A stretch of DNA of 64,000 nucleotides from Bacteroidaceae bacterium (GCA_900769465.1 CAAGGT010000264.1:45548-109547), one strand, 5' to 3'. Positions 16,688 through 25,750 are shown, numbered from the stretch's first letter. The notes: generated from the sequence alone by a model not told the origin. Numbers and translations are program-made.

Positions 16688-18222
16688 TTGTTGAATAAAC
16701 GCTTTTTATACTTTGCAATATACCTTTTGGCAAGTGCGCGTTCATCCTTATTGCATCCGATGAAATATATTGCCAATGCGGATGTTATTACCGAGACAAT
16801 GCACACTGTAATGAATTTCGTTAAATTATTTTCAATAAGCAAATGACATGCCAAAGGGATGACAAATGCCGAAATTGATACAAACATGATATTGCAGTAG
16901 ACTTTTTTTACAAAGAATGCTACTGGTAATTTTATCGAGTTCCTGAGGAATGCCAGTCTTGCGGCAAGACATAATTGTGATATGATAATTGCTACAACGA
17001 CAGTTATTTCGGGGAAATATCCTATTCTTAACAGAATATACGAAATTGGGAAATTCATCAGCAATATACCGCCAACTACAATCTGGTAGTTTTTTATTTT
17101 GCCTGTTGCATTTTGCGCTGTAATGAGTGCATTTGATATAATTTCAGCAAGGCTTAGAATTATCACTAGTCTTGTGAAAAGAACAGTGTGGGCTGGTACT
17201 TGTCCAAGCCAGATATATAGTATTGTTTCTACCTCCAGCAAAATAGGAATAGATAAAAAGAGGAACAGATAATATGAGAACCTTGTGCTTTTGAATATCA
17301 GTGAGTGCATTCTTTGAAGATTGCCTGCTGCATATTCTTTCGTTATCTGGGGATTAATGGCAACCATAAAATTGCCGATGAATTGGCTTATTATTCCGTT
17401 TATCTGCATTGCAATACCGCGTGCCGCGTTTATTGCCGGGCCTGTGAACATATTTATTGCAATGTTCACACCCTGGTCTTTTGTCAAGCCTGCTGTACAG
17501 CCAATGAAATTCCATCCGGCAAACCCGGACATATCCTTGAATACTCTTTTATTCCAAGCAAAGTGGTAGGTACATTCCTCGAAATGCGTTTTGCTGTAAT
17601 GCCAATAATAGAATTGTTTTATAAGTGTTGGAATGAGTGAAATAATTGCAAGCAGGATGAGTTTGTCGCCACCATAGTATTTGATTGCAAATATAATGGC
17701 AAGCCTTGCGAATGCATCGAAAAGGGTGAAGTATGCATAAACATCCATCCGCTCGTGAGCAATGATTGCGGCATTGTAGGGAACAGACAACAGTCCTACA
17801 GCAAATAGTAGGGTTGAGCATTGGAGTACCCAATGTGCTGCTGCAAGTCGTTCGATGGGGATTACCATTTTGTTGTTAAGGAACCATACACCGACTGTTT
17901 CAATGGCAATGACAACAATTATGGCAAGAATGATGTGTATGTTTATTGATGTTGAGAATATGGTGTTAAGCTCCTTTTTGTCGCCTTTGCCTAGTCCAAA
18001 AGTCATAAAACGGCTGACAGATGATGACAGTGAACTAGAGATGAGTGAGAACATGGATACAAGTCCGCCTACAACGTTGTTGATACCGTAGTCAACAACG
18101 CCAAGAGCCTCCAATGTGATACGCGCAGTGAAGAAACTGATAATCATCATTACTCCCATACGTACGTAAAGGAGCATGGTGTTTTTTGCTATGCGTTTGT
18201 TTGCATCGGAGTTATTGTTCAT
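16684..18222 (-). CDS. Wzx-type polysaccharide flippase (MATE/MOP superfamily)
   Basis: This 512-residue integral membrane protein has about 12-14 helices. Its N-terminus NTMLLYVRMGVMMIISFFTARITLEALGVVDYGINNVVGG is typical of lipopolysaccharide-biosynthesis flippases (RfbX/Wzx). It moves undecaprenyl-linked repeat units to the periplasmic side for polymerisation. The internal GWNFIGCTAGLTKDQGVNIAINMF segment is characteristic of the Bacteroidales branch. It ends in a basic tail (YIAKYKKRLFNK). Its stop overlaps the Fe-S gene start by 4 bases, and the phosphatase gene ends 10 nt upstream of its start. Confidence 0.9.
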   Translation of the reverse strand: MNNNSDANKRIAKNTMLLYVRMGVMMIISFFTARITLEALGVVDYGINNVVGGLVSMFSLISSSLSSSVSRFMTFGLGKGDKKELNTIFSTSINIHIILAIIVVIAIETVGVWFLNNKMVIPIERLAAAHWVLQCSTLLFAVGLLSVPYNAAIIAHERMDVYAYFTLFDAFARLAIIFAIKYYGGDKLILLAIISLIPTLIKQFYYWHYSKTHFEECTYHFAWNKRVFKDMSGFAGWNFIGCTAGLTKDQGVNIAINMFTGPAINAARGIAMQINGIISQFIGNFMVAINPQITKEYAAGNLQRMHSLIFKSTRFSYYLFLFLSIPILLEVETILYIWLGQVPAHTVLFTRLVIILSLAEIISNALITAQNATGKIKNYQIVVGGILLMNFPISYILLRIGYFPEITVVVAIIISQLCLAARLAFLRNSIKLPVAFFVKKVYCNIMFVSISAFVIPLACHLLIENNLTKFITVCIVSVITSALAIYFIGCNKDERALAKRYIAKYKKRLFNK

Positions 18223-18232
18223 TTTGTTGTCA

Positions 18233-18952
18233 TTACAGATTGTTTTGTAATAATAGTTCTACTTGTGCCATCTCCTTTTTGCTCAACTTGCACTTGGTGA
18301 TGAAACCGATGGCTTCTTCGCAGTGCAGGTCGCTGCCACAAACGCTGTAAAGTCCATTGCTCAATAGCCACAATGCTTTTTTCTTAACCACAGAACCATA
18401 TCCACCGGCAAGTGATGCAAGATTGAGTTGGAACTTAACCCCTTCATCGTGCAGTTTCCGGTACTCGGCATTGTCGAGATACATATACCTCTCGGGGTGT
18501 GCAAGCAGTGGATGGTAACCAAATGACTTTATCTGCTGCAGTGTTTCACGCATCCTTATAGGTGCATTGTAGTAGGATGTCTCCACAAGTATGTGTTTGC
18601 CTGCTGTGCCAATGGGCAGAAGCTCCTTGCTGTCGTTGAGAAGCTTGCGCAGATGGTTGTCTATCATATACTCGGCGGCAAGGTGCAGGGTGATGTTGCC
18701 TTTATACGCGGCTTTGAGCTCGTTGAAACGGGCTGTGAGCTTTTGTGGGGTGTTGGGTATATCCTCCATTATGTGTGGGGTGAGCCACAGGTGCTTTATG
18801 CCCAGCGTTTCGTATGTGGCAAGTATGCGCAGTGCCTCGTCCATTGTTTCCACACCATCATCTACTCCCGGGAGTATGTGAGAGTGGTGGTCTGCAGCAC
18901 CCGCCAGGATGCCGCTTGCTGCTATTGTATGTTTTTTGTTAAAGAAAAACAT
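18233..18952 (-). CDS. PHP-family protein-tyrosine phosphatase (CpsB/YwqE-like)
   Basis: This 239-residue protein has DHHSHILPGVDDGVETMDEAL near residue 20, the metal-binding HxH motif of CpsB/YwqE/CapC phosphatases. LWLTPHIMED, LVETSYYNAP, LLAHPERYMY and VCGSDLHC follow with the other metal ligands. It dephosphorylates the C-terminal tyrosines of the Wzc-type kinase encoded just upstream and so controls polymer length and export. It is separated from wzc by a 148-bp spacer with a nested inverted repeat. Length and motifs are normal. Confidence 0.9.
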   Translation of the reverse strand: MFFFNKKHTIAASGILAGAADHHSHILPGVDDGVETMDEALRILATYETLGIKHLWLTPHIMEDIPNTPQKLTARFNELKAAYKGNITLHLAAEYMIDNHLRKLLNDSKELLPIGTAGKHILVETSYYNAPIRMRETLQQIKSFGYHPLLAHPERYMYLDNAEYRKLHDEGVKFQLNLASLAGGYGSVVKKKALWLLSNGLYSVCGSDLHCEEAIGFITKCKLSKKEMAQVELLLQNNL

Positions 18953-18997
18953 TGTTTTTAGATGCGTTGTGCTCGCTTAATCGCAGCTTTCCCCTTT

Positions 18998-19074
18998 GAC
19001 AATGCCGTCTGTTCGCAACCCAAGCGGTGCCACTATCGCGGCACTTCGCTTGACGAGATGCTGCCGGCATTGTC
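18998..19074. repeat. Nested inverted repeat between wzc and the phosphatase gene
   Basis: Outer arms GACAATGCCG (18998-19007) and CGGCATTGTC (19065-19074) pair perfectly. Inner arms AAGCGGTGCC (19022-19031) and GGCACTTCGCTT (19040-19051) pair with a single mismatch and one bulge. There is no T-run on the minus strand immediately after it, so it looks like a cruciform or partial terminator/processing site within the operon. Confidence 0.7.
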
Positions 19075-19100
19075 GAACCCTCGGTTGTTAACCTCGGCTT

Positions 19101-21482
19101 TCACTTTTTAGAGTGGTAGTGGTATCCGTAGCCATATCCGTAACCATATCCATAACTGTAGCCATAGCGGTAACTGTATTTGCCACTGCTGCTGTGGGTA
19201 CCGTTGAGTATCATAGACAAACCCTTGAGGCGTTTGCTGTTATAGATGTCCTGCAACTCGTCGAGCATTTCGCGGTTCAACAGGCCTGCGCGGATTACGA
19301 ACAGCGTGCGGTCGCAATATTTCTCGATAATCTGTGTGTCGGCAACAATGTCAATTGGCGGGCAGTCAATGAAAATGTAGTCGTATCGTTCGCGCATCTC
19401 GGTAATAAGCGTTTCAAAACGTTTGCTGCCTATCAACTCAGTGGGGTTGGGCGGTGGAGTGCCTACGGTGATGACGTGCAGGTTGTCGTATCCGGTATCG
19501 GTTGTGATGATTTCGTCAACATTCTTTGTACCGCCCGAGAGGTACTCGCTGATGCCGGTTTTGGTACTTTTTACGTATTCCGATGCCGATGCGCGGCGAA
19601 GGTCGCCGTCAATGACCAGTACCTTTGTTCCCTTGATAGCGAGTGTGGCTGCCAGGTTCATTGTGAGGAAAGTCTTGCCGCTGCCGGGGTTGAACGATGT
19701 GGTTATGACAACGTTGCTTTTCTTCTCCTTGTCGTTCATGAACTCGAAGTTGGTACGCATGACGCGGAACGCCTCGTTTATGACATTGCGGCTGCCACCC
19801 TTAACTATGATTCTTCTTTCGCCCTGTTTGCCGGCACTCTTTTTACTCTCCTTGTAGAGCGGTATCTCACCAATGAACGGAACATTGACTCCCTCGAGGT
19901 CGCGGCGGCCGCGTACCTTCTTGTTTGTGATTTCGCGAATGAAAATCACCATAAGAGGTATCATAAAACCTAGTGTCAATGCCAACATCATTATTGGTCT
20001 TTTCATTGGCTCTACCGGGAAATTGCTACCGCAGGGGTGTACAAGAATACGGTTGTTTGATGCCGAGAACTCTTTTGTAAGTTCTGTTTCCTCGAGTTTC
20101 TGCAGCAAGAACAGGTAGAGAGCGCTCTTCACCTTCTGTTGGCGTATGAGAGTTTGTAGCTCCTTTACATCGTGTGTGTTTGATGTGATTTTTGTCCTGT
20201 TCTTCTCAATCTCCCTGTCAACATCGGCAATTTGACGTTCGAGGTCTTTTATATGGCTCTCAATTGCTGTGCGTATGCCGGTGTACATTGCGGTGATATC
20301 CTTGTCGTAGTCCTTGACCACCGGGTTGTTCTCGCTGCTGTTGGCTGCAAGCCTGTTGCGCTCAAGCAGTTTGGTGTTGTAGCTGGTGATAAGCTCCTCG
20401 ACATTGCCGGCGGCTATTCCGGTATTGGCGGGGATAATCTCCTTTCTGCCGTTCTGCATCATATATGACTTTATGAACCCGGCCAACTCTAATTGGTTGG
20501 TGAGTGAAAGGAGCTGTTCCTGTTCTTCGCTGTTGATGGCCTCTTTCACAAGCGCGCTTGTTGTGCTGCCCGATAGTCTTTTGTCACCACGGAACTTGGC
20601 AATCTCTTTTTCAAGGGTTTCAAGTTCGTATCTTATTTCTTCGGCGCGTTTACCGATGAATTCGGATGTCTTGACAGTTGCCAGGTTGCTCTCCTTTACC
20701 CACTCCTCGTTGTATATTTCCAGAATAGCGGTGAGTATGTCTGTGGCCCTGATTGTGGATACATCCTTAATGCTCAGGCTGACGACACTTGTTTCCTCTT
20801 TGGCAAGCCCTGCGTTTAGGTTTGCGCAAAGGGTGTTGGCGAGTATATCAATGTTGTGTTTTTCAATATATAACTCAGAGTTCTTGAATGAATCATAGTA
20901 GTCGGTCTTGTCGAGATGAATTTGACCTATCGGGGTGTCGACAGTGTTGCCGATTGTTGCCTGTATAGCTTCACCTGTAAGTATCTCGTCGTTGAGGGTG
21001 AAGTCCTTGAGCATTACGGTACTGTCTGATTCAATGACAGCAGTAAAGGTCGCTTTATCACTTTCGTTCAATTCGGGAGTCTTAATCTTTAGTGGACGCC
21101 CCAGGTATATGATACCATTGTAGAAACGTCCTTTGCCCTTAAATTCAATCTCAAGTCCAAGACGGCGGATTGCCTCCTTCATGAATTCCACCGACTGAAG
21201 GGCTGTTATTTCATTCTCAACTTTGGCTGTTGTTCGTGAACTGCCCATCTCCTTGAAGGTGCTGCCTGTGCCGTTGCCGTTGTTCTGTTCTCCCTCTTTT
21301 ATGAGAATCTCGGCGTAACGCACGTATTTGGGCGGTGTGGATTTTATCTGGTATACGGCAACTCCCAGGGCTATGGTGAGCGAGATTGCGAACCAGTACC
21401 AGTTCTTTAGACAGTAGAATATCAGGTCCCTGATGGGGATGACATTCTCGTTTTTGTTCTTGTCTGCTTTATGGTTTGCCAT
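19101..21482 (-). CDS. wzc: Wzc-type capsule chain-length regulator and tyrosine autokinase
   Basis: This 793-residue inner-membrane protein has TM1 near residues 30-48 (WYWFAISLTIALGVAV), a long periplasmic coiled-coil region (about 270-460) and TM2 near 505 (MMLALTLGFMIPLMVIF). A BY-kinase domain follows, with Walker A FNPGSGKTFLTMN near 597, Walker A' VLVIDGDLRRAS and Walker B YIFIDCPP. It ends in a tyrosine-rich tail, YRYGYSYGYGYGYGYG, the autophosphorylation cluster. It pairs with Wza (gene 15 nt upstream) to span the envelope and is reset by the PHP phosphatase. Confidence 0.94.
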   Translation of the reverse strand: MANHKADKNKNENVIPIRDLIFYCLKNWYWFAISLTIALGVAVYQIKSTPPKYVRYAEILIKEGEQNNGNGTGSTFKEMGSSRTTAKVENEITALQSVEFMKEAIRRLGLEIEFKGKGRFYNGIIYLGRPLKIKTPELNESDKATFTAVIESDSTVMLKDFTLNDEILTGEAIQATIGNTVDTPIGQIHLDKTDYYDSFKNSELYIEKHNIDILANTLCANLNAGLAKEETSVVSLSIKDVSTIRATDILTAILEIYNEEWVKESNLATVKTSEFIGKRAEEIRYELETLEKEIAKFRGDKRLSGSTTSALVKEAINSEEQEQLLSLTNQLELAGFIKSYMMQNGRKEIIPANTGIAAGNVEELITSYNTKLLERNRLAANSSENNPVVKDYDKDITAMYTGIRTAIESHIKDLERQIADVDREIEKNRTKITSNTHDVKELQTLIRQQKVKSALYLFLLQKLEETELTKEFSASNNRILVHPCGSNFPVEPMKRPIMMLALTLGFMIPLMVIFIREITNKKVRGRRDLEGVNVPFIGEIPLYKESKKSAGKQGERRIIVKGGSRNVINEAFRVMRTNFEFMNDKEKKSNVVITTSFNPGSGKTFLTMNLAATLAIKGTKVLVIDGDLRRASASEYVKSTKTGISEYLSGGTKNVDEIITTDTGYDNLHVITVGTPPPNPTELIGSKRFETLITEMRERYDYIFIDCPPIDIVADTQIIEKYCDRTLFVIRAGLLNREMLDELQDIYNSKRLKGLSMILNGTHSSSGKYSYRYGYSYGYGYGYGYGYHYHSKK

Positions 21483-21497
21483 ACTGAAAAGTTATTA

Positions 21498-22280
21498 TCA
21501 ATTATTGCTGAAACCTCTGACGAATGTTACGATTGTGAGTGCGAGTGATGAGAGTGACATCCAGAATGATATTGAACGCACTGTGTTGCCGTTGATGGAT
21601 GACTGCCCGGCCTTGGCTGTGTTGGGCTCAACGTAGACGATGTCGTTCTGCTGCAGGTAGTAGGCCGGTGAGGCATGGAACTGTGCAGCGTCGTTGAGGT
21701 TGAGAGTGTACGCCTTTTGTACACCATACTCCTCGCGCAGCACGGTGACATTCTCTCTTTTACCCTGAATGGTGAGGTCGCCTGCCAGGCTAAGGGCATC
21801 GAGTACGGTAAAGCGGTCCTTGTTGATGTCGTATTTGCCGGGTCTGCTGACTTCACCGATGACCGATACCTGCTGGTTGTAGAAACCGACGATGACAACG
21901 GGGTCGAGAACAAGTTTCTTTTCAAGGATAATGTTCTTGATGTGCTTTGCCACCTCGTCGCGTGTCTTGCCCTCGACATAGATTTCGCCCAATGTGGGAA
22001 AGTCAATGTATCCGCGTTCGTCAACGGTGTAGGCAAGGCGTGTTTCGTTGCCGCCGGTGTTGTTGCTTGAACGTGTGAGGTTCAATGGCAGAGCAAGTTC
22101 CTGGTCCTTGCTGTTGACGTGGATGGTGAACTGGTCGCCGGCCTTGAGCCTGATGTCCTGCGGTGTGGCAATCTTTACGCTTTCGCCTTCGTTGAGGTCC
22201 TGGAAATAGGGTACCTGCTTTTGTGTTGAGCATGATGCTGCCAACAGCAACATCAGCAATACGGGAATGATTCTTTTCAT
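21498..22280 (-). CDS. wza: Wza-type polysaccharide export lipoprotein
   Basis: This is a 260-residue outer-membrane lipoprotein. The signal MKRIIPVLLMLLLAASCSTQ has a lipobox with cysteine at position 17. The Poly_export domain (RLKAGDQFTIHVNS, DERGYIDFPTLGEIYVEG) and an SLBB domain (VSVIGEVSRPGKYDINKDRFTVLDAL) follow. A single hydrophobic segment near the C-terminus (SISFWMSLSSLALTIVTFV) could be the outer-membrane helix. It forms the export channel with Wzc, whose gene starts 15 nt downstream. It is shorter than E. coli Wza but normal for Bacteroidetes. Confidence 0.93.
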   Translation of the reverse strand: MKRIIPVLLMLLLAASCSTQKQVPYFQDLNEGESVKIATPQDIRLKAGDQFTIHVNSKDQELALPLNLTRSSNNTGGNETRLAYTVDERGYIDFPTLGEIYVEGKTRDEVAKHIKNIILEKKLVLDPVVIVGFYNQQVSVIGEVSRPGKYDINKDRFTVLDALSLAGDLTIQGKRENVTVLREEYGVQKAYTLNLNDAAQFHASPAYYLQQNDIVYVEPNTAKAGQSSINGNTVRSISFWMSLSSLALTIVTFVRGFSNN

Positions 22281-22398
22281 ATTTGTCTGTTTTTTGATTT
22301 TACTTTGCTGTCTTATGCGCGTATATCATCGCGCGCGTATGCTATTTTGTAAATAAATTTCGTTAAAAGTTTTTCTTGGACGCAAATACGCACATCTG

Positions 22399-22992
22399 TC
22401 AATCGATAATCTCGATGAAATCGGTGCTTATTTCGGTCAGGGCAACGGCTGTTATGCCTTCGATGAGCAACACCACGCGACGGCTGCGCTTGCCCTGCAG
22501 TTTTACGAAGTGCCCTTCGGTGCCGTCGAACACACCGCCGTGGACGCGTACCCTGGTGCCCTTCTTGATGTCAACCTCCTCGGGGCGAAGGTAGGTGATG
22601 CTTTCATTCTTAGCCTGGGTTATGGCGATGAATTGCCGCATCTGGCTGTCTGGGACAATGATTGGGACGTTCTTGCCGTCTTCGGGGCGGGTGCGGTATT
22701 GCAGGAAATTGGTGCCCTGCTTCAGCGTCTTGATATTCTCTTTTGTGGTGTGGACGAAGATTAGATTGTGTACGGCCGGAACCATCTGTCGGCTTTTTGT
22801 CCCGTTGCGTCTTTCAACGAGAGCCTCTGTCATCGGTACAAAACACTCGATGTTTTTTCTGTCGAGGTACTCTTTGGCAATGAGTTCCCGACGGTAAGGG
22901 GCGCTCATGGCAAACCAGACAATGGTGTTCTCTTTATCCACTATGGTTCTTACGTGTGGGTTGATGCCTTTGTTGTCGTGCGGACATACCAT
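22399..22992 (-). CDS. upxY: UpxY-family transcription antiterminator (NusG paralogue)
   Basis: This 197-residue protein has a NusG N-terminal domain (IVWFAMSAPYRRELIAKEYLDRKNIECFVPM, then NLIFVHTTKENIKTLK). A KOW-like C-terminal domain (IKKGTRVRVHGGVFDGTEGHFVKLQGK) follows. UpxY proteins head Bacteroides capsule operons and let RNA polymerase read through their own leader. Its first-gene position, upstream of wza by 118 bp, fits. The partner gene upxZ, often next to it, is absent here. The ATG at 22992 is kept; the first 20 residues precede the conserved fold and may be over-called. Confidence 0.9.
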   Translation of the reverse strand: MVCPHDNKGINPHVRTIVDKENTIVWFAMSAPYRRELIAKEYLDRKNIECFVPMTEALVERRNGTKSRQMVPAVHNLIFVHTTKENIKTLKQGTNFLQYRTRPEDGKNVPIIVPDSQMRQFIAITQAKNESITYLRPEEVDIKKGTRVRVHGGVFDGTEGHFVKLQGKRSRRVVLLIEGITAVALTEISTDFIEIID

Positions 22993-23118
22993 TGGCTCCT
23001 CGATGGTGTGGTAATGTGTTGACCATCAAGTTTTTAGCTTTTTAATAAGTGCGATTTGTGTAAATCGCGAAAAGAACTGGACGCGTTGTCGCGCAGCGGT
23101 CTCTCCTGTTCCTTCAAG

Positions 23119-23150
23119 CAAATTTATTAAAAAATATATTACTTTGCAAA
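23119..23150 (-). promoter_or_regulatory. Capsule operon promoter
   Basis: On the minus strand TTTG (23150-23147) and TAAATTTG (23126-23119) are separated by 20 bases, matching the Bacteroides -33/-7 consensus. The start of transcription would be near 23112, giving a leader of about 120 nt before upxY. That leader holds a small CGCG-ACAA-CGCG hairpin near 23085. No flanking inverted repeats of an invertible promoter were seen. Confidence 0.7.
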
Positions 23151-23245
23151 TGTTTTTGCGCGTGTGGGATTTTGTGTAAGATTTTTTTACTTCTGCAGTT
23201 CTTCCCTGTGAAAGAGTGCCTGCTTCTGGCTGTATTTGCGTGATG

Positions 23246-23974
23246 TCATTCAAGCGTTATGCGCGCGAGGTAGTCGTAATGCTCGCCGTCGATGCATTTT
23301 TCGCAAGTGAATCCATGCTCCTCGGCATACATTGAGAGTGTGTCGAAGTCTATGTATAGCCAATCGAACGGCTCGCCGTTGATGTTCTTGTAGCGCATCT
23401 TGTAGTCAATCTCGCCATAATAGCCTGCGGCGAGGTCAATGTCCATGACCCCATCTTCGTCCATAAAGACGTATCTGATGTCCGACGAATCGAGCAGCAC
23501 CTGTCCGCCGGGGGCAAGAAGGCGTTTGATGCTGCGGAAAAAGTGGGGCAGGCGCTCTGTCTTGCCCACAATGCCAATGCCGTTCATTGCCAACAGTATG
23601 GTGTCGAATTTCTCGTTGAATGTCGCATCAAAGAAATTTATGTTGCGGGCATCGATACCTCTCTCCTTCATTACCTCTACCGAAAGTTCCGAGATGTCTA
23701 TGGCAACAACCTCAAGGCCGCGTTCTTTGATGACGATGCTGTGGCAACCGCTGCCGGCTCCCACGTCCAGGACTCTGCCGCGGCAAAGCTCAATGGCTCT
23801 CTGCTCCTGTATGGGCATATCGGCAAAGTTGCGGAATAGTGTGGCAACGGGGATTTCGTCTTCGTAGAACATTGAGGACAATACTCGCAGCTTGCTTGCC
23901 TTCTTTGTGTGGTAATAGTCGTAAATTGCCCTTCCCATCGGGTCTTTTTCCTTGTTTGTGGTAGTCTGCATCAT
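23246..23974 (-). CDS. Class I SAM-dependent methyltransferase
   Basis: This 242-residue protein has motif I GRVLDVGAGSGCHSIVIKERG near residue 70, motif II VVAIDIS, and ILLAMNGIGIVG and LLAPGGQVLLDSSD in the later strands. These show a Rossmann-type methyltransferase of the Methyltransf_25/11 group. The substrate is not readable. It ends the operon DUF4254-GT9-methyltransferase, 9 nt after the GT9 gene, so a glycolipid or an LPS-core sugar is a reasonable guess. Confidence 0.85.
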   Translation of the reverse strand: MMQTTTNKEKDPMGRAIYDYYHTKKASKLRVLSSMFYEDEIPVATLFRNFADMPIQEQRAIELCRGRVLDVGAGSGCHSIVIKERGLEVVAIDISELSVEVMKERGIDARNINFFDATFNEKFDTILLAMNGIGIVGKTERLPHFFRSIKRLLAPGGQVLLDSSDIRYVFMDEDGVMDIDLAAGYYGEIDYKMRYKNINGEPFDWLYIDFDTLSMYAEEHGFTCEKCIDGEHYDYLARITLE

Positions 23975-23983
23975 CTATGGGTT

Positions 23984-25048
23984 TTATGACTGTGTGGGTT
24001 CTGTTCTCGTTGTTACTCTTTCGGCAATTGTGCGTGGGTTGATGTCCATACAACGGTAATCGCCGAACTTGCAGGGCTTGTTGCCGAATATCGAACATGG
24101 GCGGCACTCAAGCTGTAGCTCAATGCAGTCCTCTTTCCGTTGCTGCCAGCCGAGGAAGCCGGCAAGGGGTGATGTTGCTCCCCATATGGATATCGCACGT
24201 GTGCCGGCAAGTGATGCCATGTGCATATTGGCGGAGTCCATACAGAGCATCGCGTCGAGATGGCTGATAAGGCGAAGCTCGCCGTTGAAATTGCTTTTGC
24301 CGACAAATGAGATTGTGTTGGGATAGTTGCTGCACCATTGGTCGATGGTCTTTTCCTCTTGGGGGCCGTTGCCGAAGAAAATGAGCTTGATGTGTTTCTG
24401 CTTGGACAGGAGTGCAACCACCTTCTCCATTTTCTCCGTTGGGTATATCTTCCCTTTGTGACGTGCAAAGGGTGCAATGCCAATCCAACGGTCGTTGCCT
24501 TTTGGCGGTATTGTTGGCCGTAGGTCGTCTATGCAGCCTTTTCCATCATTGAAAAGCGAGGTGAAATCGGGTGTGAAAGGCAAGCCGAGGCGGGTGAATA
24601 CGTCGCGGTAGCGTTCAAAAGTACTCTTGAGTTCCTGTCTGTTGCCGTGGCCGCTCTTTGTCAATTGCCGTTTCTCCCTTCTGCCTTTGTCTATGCTTGC
24701 GACTTTTGTGTTGCCCAAGAGCCTGAAGTATGTCCTCAGGATTTTTGTGCGCAGTACATCGTGAAGGTCGGCGAACATATCGGGTCTTTGTGCCGACAGC
24801 TCCCTGTATAGCTTGTAAAGCCCTCCCAAACCTTTGTAATCATTCAAATTTATGCCGATGAAATCGAGGTTTTTAGGTTTGTTGATGAAGAATTGCCCGA
24901 ACCTTTCGCGGCTTACAAAAATGAAACGGTGCTGCGGGTAAGACCGACAGACAGAGTATAGCAACGGTATTGTCATTGCTATGTCACCGACGGCCGAGAA
25001 GCGTGTTATCAGTATGGTCTTTATTGTGTCGTTATTTCTTTGAACCAT
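23984..25048 (-). CDS. Glycosyltransferase family 9 (heptosyltransferase-like)
   Basis: This 354-residue GT-B protein contains ILITRFSAVGDIAMTIPLLYSV at the start. GIAPFARHKGKIYPTEKMEKV, LIFFGNGPQEE, FVGKSNFNGELRLISHLDAMLCMDSANMHMASLAGT and SIWGATSPLAG follow. These are the ADP-heptose:LPS heptosyltransferase signatures. The cysteine-rich end (LECRPCSIFGNKPCKFGDYRCM) is normal for this Bacteroidetes branch. It acts at the cytoplasmic face in lipid A-core synthesis. Its start overlaps the DUF4254 gene by 17 bases, indicating coupling. Confidence 0.9.
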   Translation of the reverse strand: MVQRNNDTIKTILITRFSAVGDIAMTIPLLYSVCRSYPQHRFIFVSRERFGQFFINKPKNLDFIGINLNDYKGLGGLYKLYRELSAQRPDMFADLHDVLRTKILRTYFRLLGNTKVASIDKGRREKRQLTKSGHGNRQELKSTFERYRDVFTRLGLPFTPDFTSLFNDGKGCIDDLRPTIPPKGNDRWIGIAPFARHKGKIYPTEKMEKVVALLSKQKHIKLIFFGNGPQEEKTIDQWCSNYPNTISFVGKSNFNGELRLISHLDAMLCMDSANMHMASLAGTRAISIWGATSPLAGFLGWQQRKEDCIELQLECRPCSIFGNKPCKFGDYRCMDINPRTIAERVTTRTEPTQS

Positions 25049-25643
25049 AGAGAACCGGGTTGAGTGCAGGGTCGTTGTACATCTTCATCTGCCTGTACAC
25101 CTTCATGAATTTACGTCCGGCAGCGATGTCCTCGAGCAGTTGCCCGATGGATGTTGTCATGTCCTTGTACTGCTCATTGAGGATGTCAAGCTTTGCCTGG
25201 CACTTTGCACGGTGCGCGGCATCGACATCGGTACGGTTGACCTCCTCCTGCATGTGGTATATCTTGAGCGACAGGATTGAGTAACGGTCAACGGCCCACG
25301 CCGGGCTTTCGGTATTTATGGTGGCATCTTTGTGTGGCTCAACGTCTTTGTACAGGTCCAGGAAATAGCTGTCGATGAGTTCGACAAGGTCTGTGCGGTC
25401 CTGATTCGACTTGTCGATGCGACGCTTGAGTACAAGAGCTTCGGCCGGGTCTATGTCCGGGTTGCGGATGATATCCTCGAAATGCCACTGCACGGTGTCA
25501 ATCCAACATTTCAGGTAAAGGTAGTACTCGATGCTCTTTACCGGATATGGGTTGTTTATGGGGGTGTCTACATTGTCGGTCTTGTGGTAGTCTGCAATGG
25601 CCTCGTTGAAGATTGGCCAGCTCATATCGGTGAATCTCTTCAT
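25032..25643 (-). CDS. DUF4254 domain protein
   Basis: This 203-residue soluble protein is of unknown function. The block IFNEAIADYHKTDN, SIEYYLYLKCWIDTVQWHFEDIIR and IDPAEALVLKRRIDKSNQDRTDLVE is the DUF4254 family. It is largely helical with heptad-like stretches. In Bacteroidales this family sits next to GT9 heptosyltransferase genes, as here, so a role in LPS-core assembly is suggested by context only. It is the first gene of the operon; its upstream region is shared with pdxB. Confidence 0.85.
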   Translation of the reverse strand: MKRFTDMSWPIFNEAIADYHKTDNVDTPINNPYPVKSIEYYLYLKCWIDTVQWHFEDIIRNPDIDPAEALVLKRRIDKSNQDRTDLVELIDSYFLDLYKDVEPHKDATINTESPAWAVDRYSILSLKIYHMQEEVNRTDVDAAHRAKCQAKLDILNEQYKDMTTSIGQLLEDIAAGRKFMKVYRQMKMYNDPALNPVLYGSKK

Positions 25644-25750
25644 AATTATGCGTGATTTTGTTGATGCCCGTCTTTATTATATCGTTTTATGGTGCGATAT
25701 TGTTCTGTATTTATATGCAAAACTAACGATTTTAATTATATCTGCCAAAC

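Noticed and set aside
19113..19973. 286-residue plus-strand frame opposite wzc
   Set aside because: It is antisense to the kinase domain and tyrosine tail and is open only because of the repeats.
23085..23165. Invertible capsule promoter
   Set aside because: No matching inverted repeats flank the -33/-7 boxes.
23026..23253. 75-residue frame between upxY and the methyltransferase
   Set aside because: It contains the capsule promoter and leader, has no family features and overlaps the methyltransferase end.
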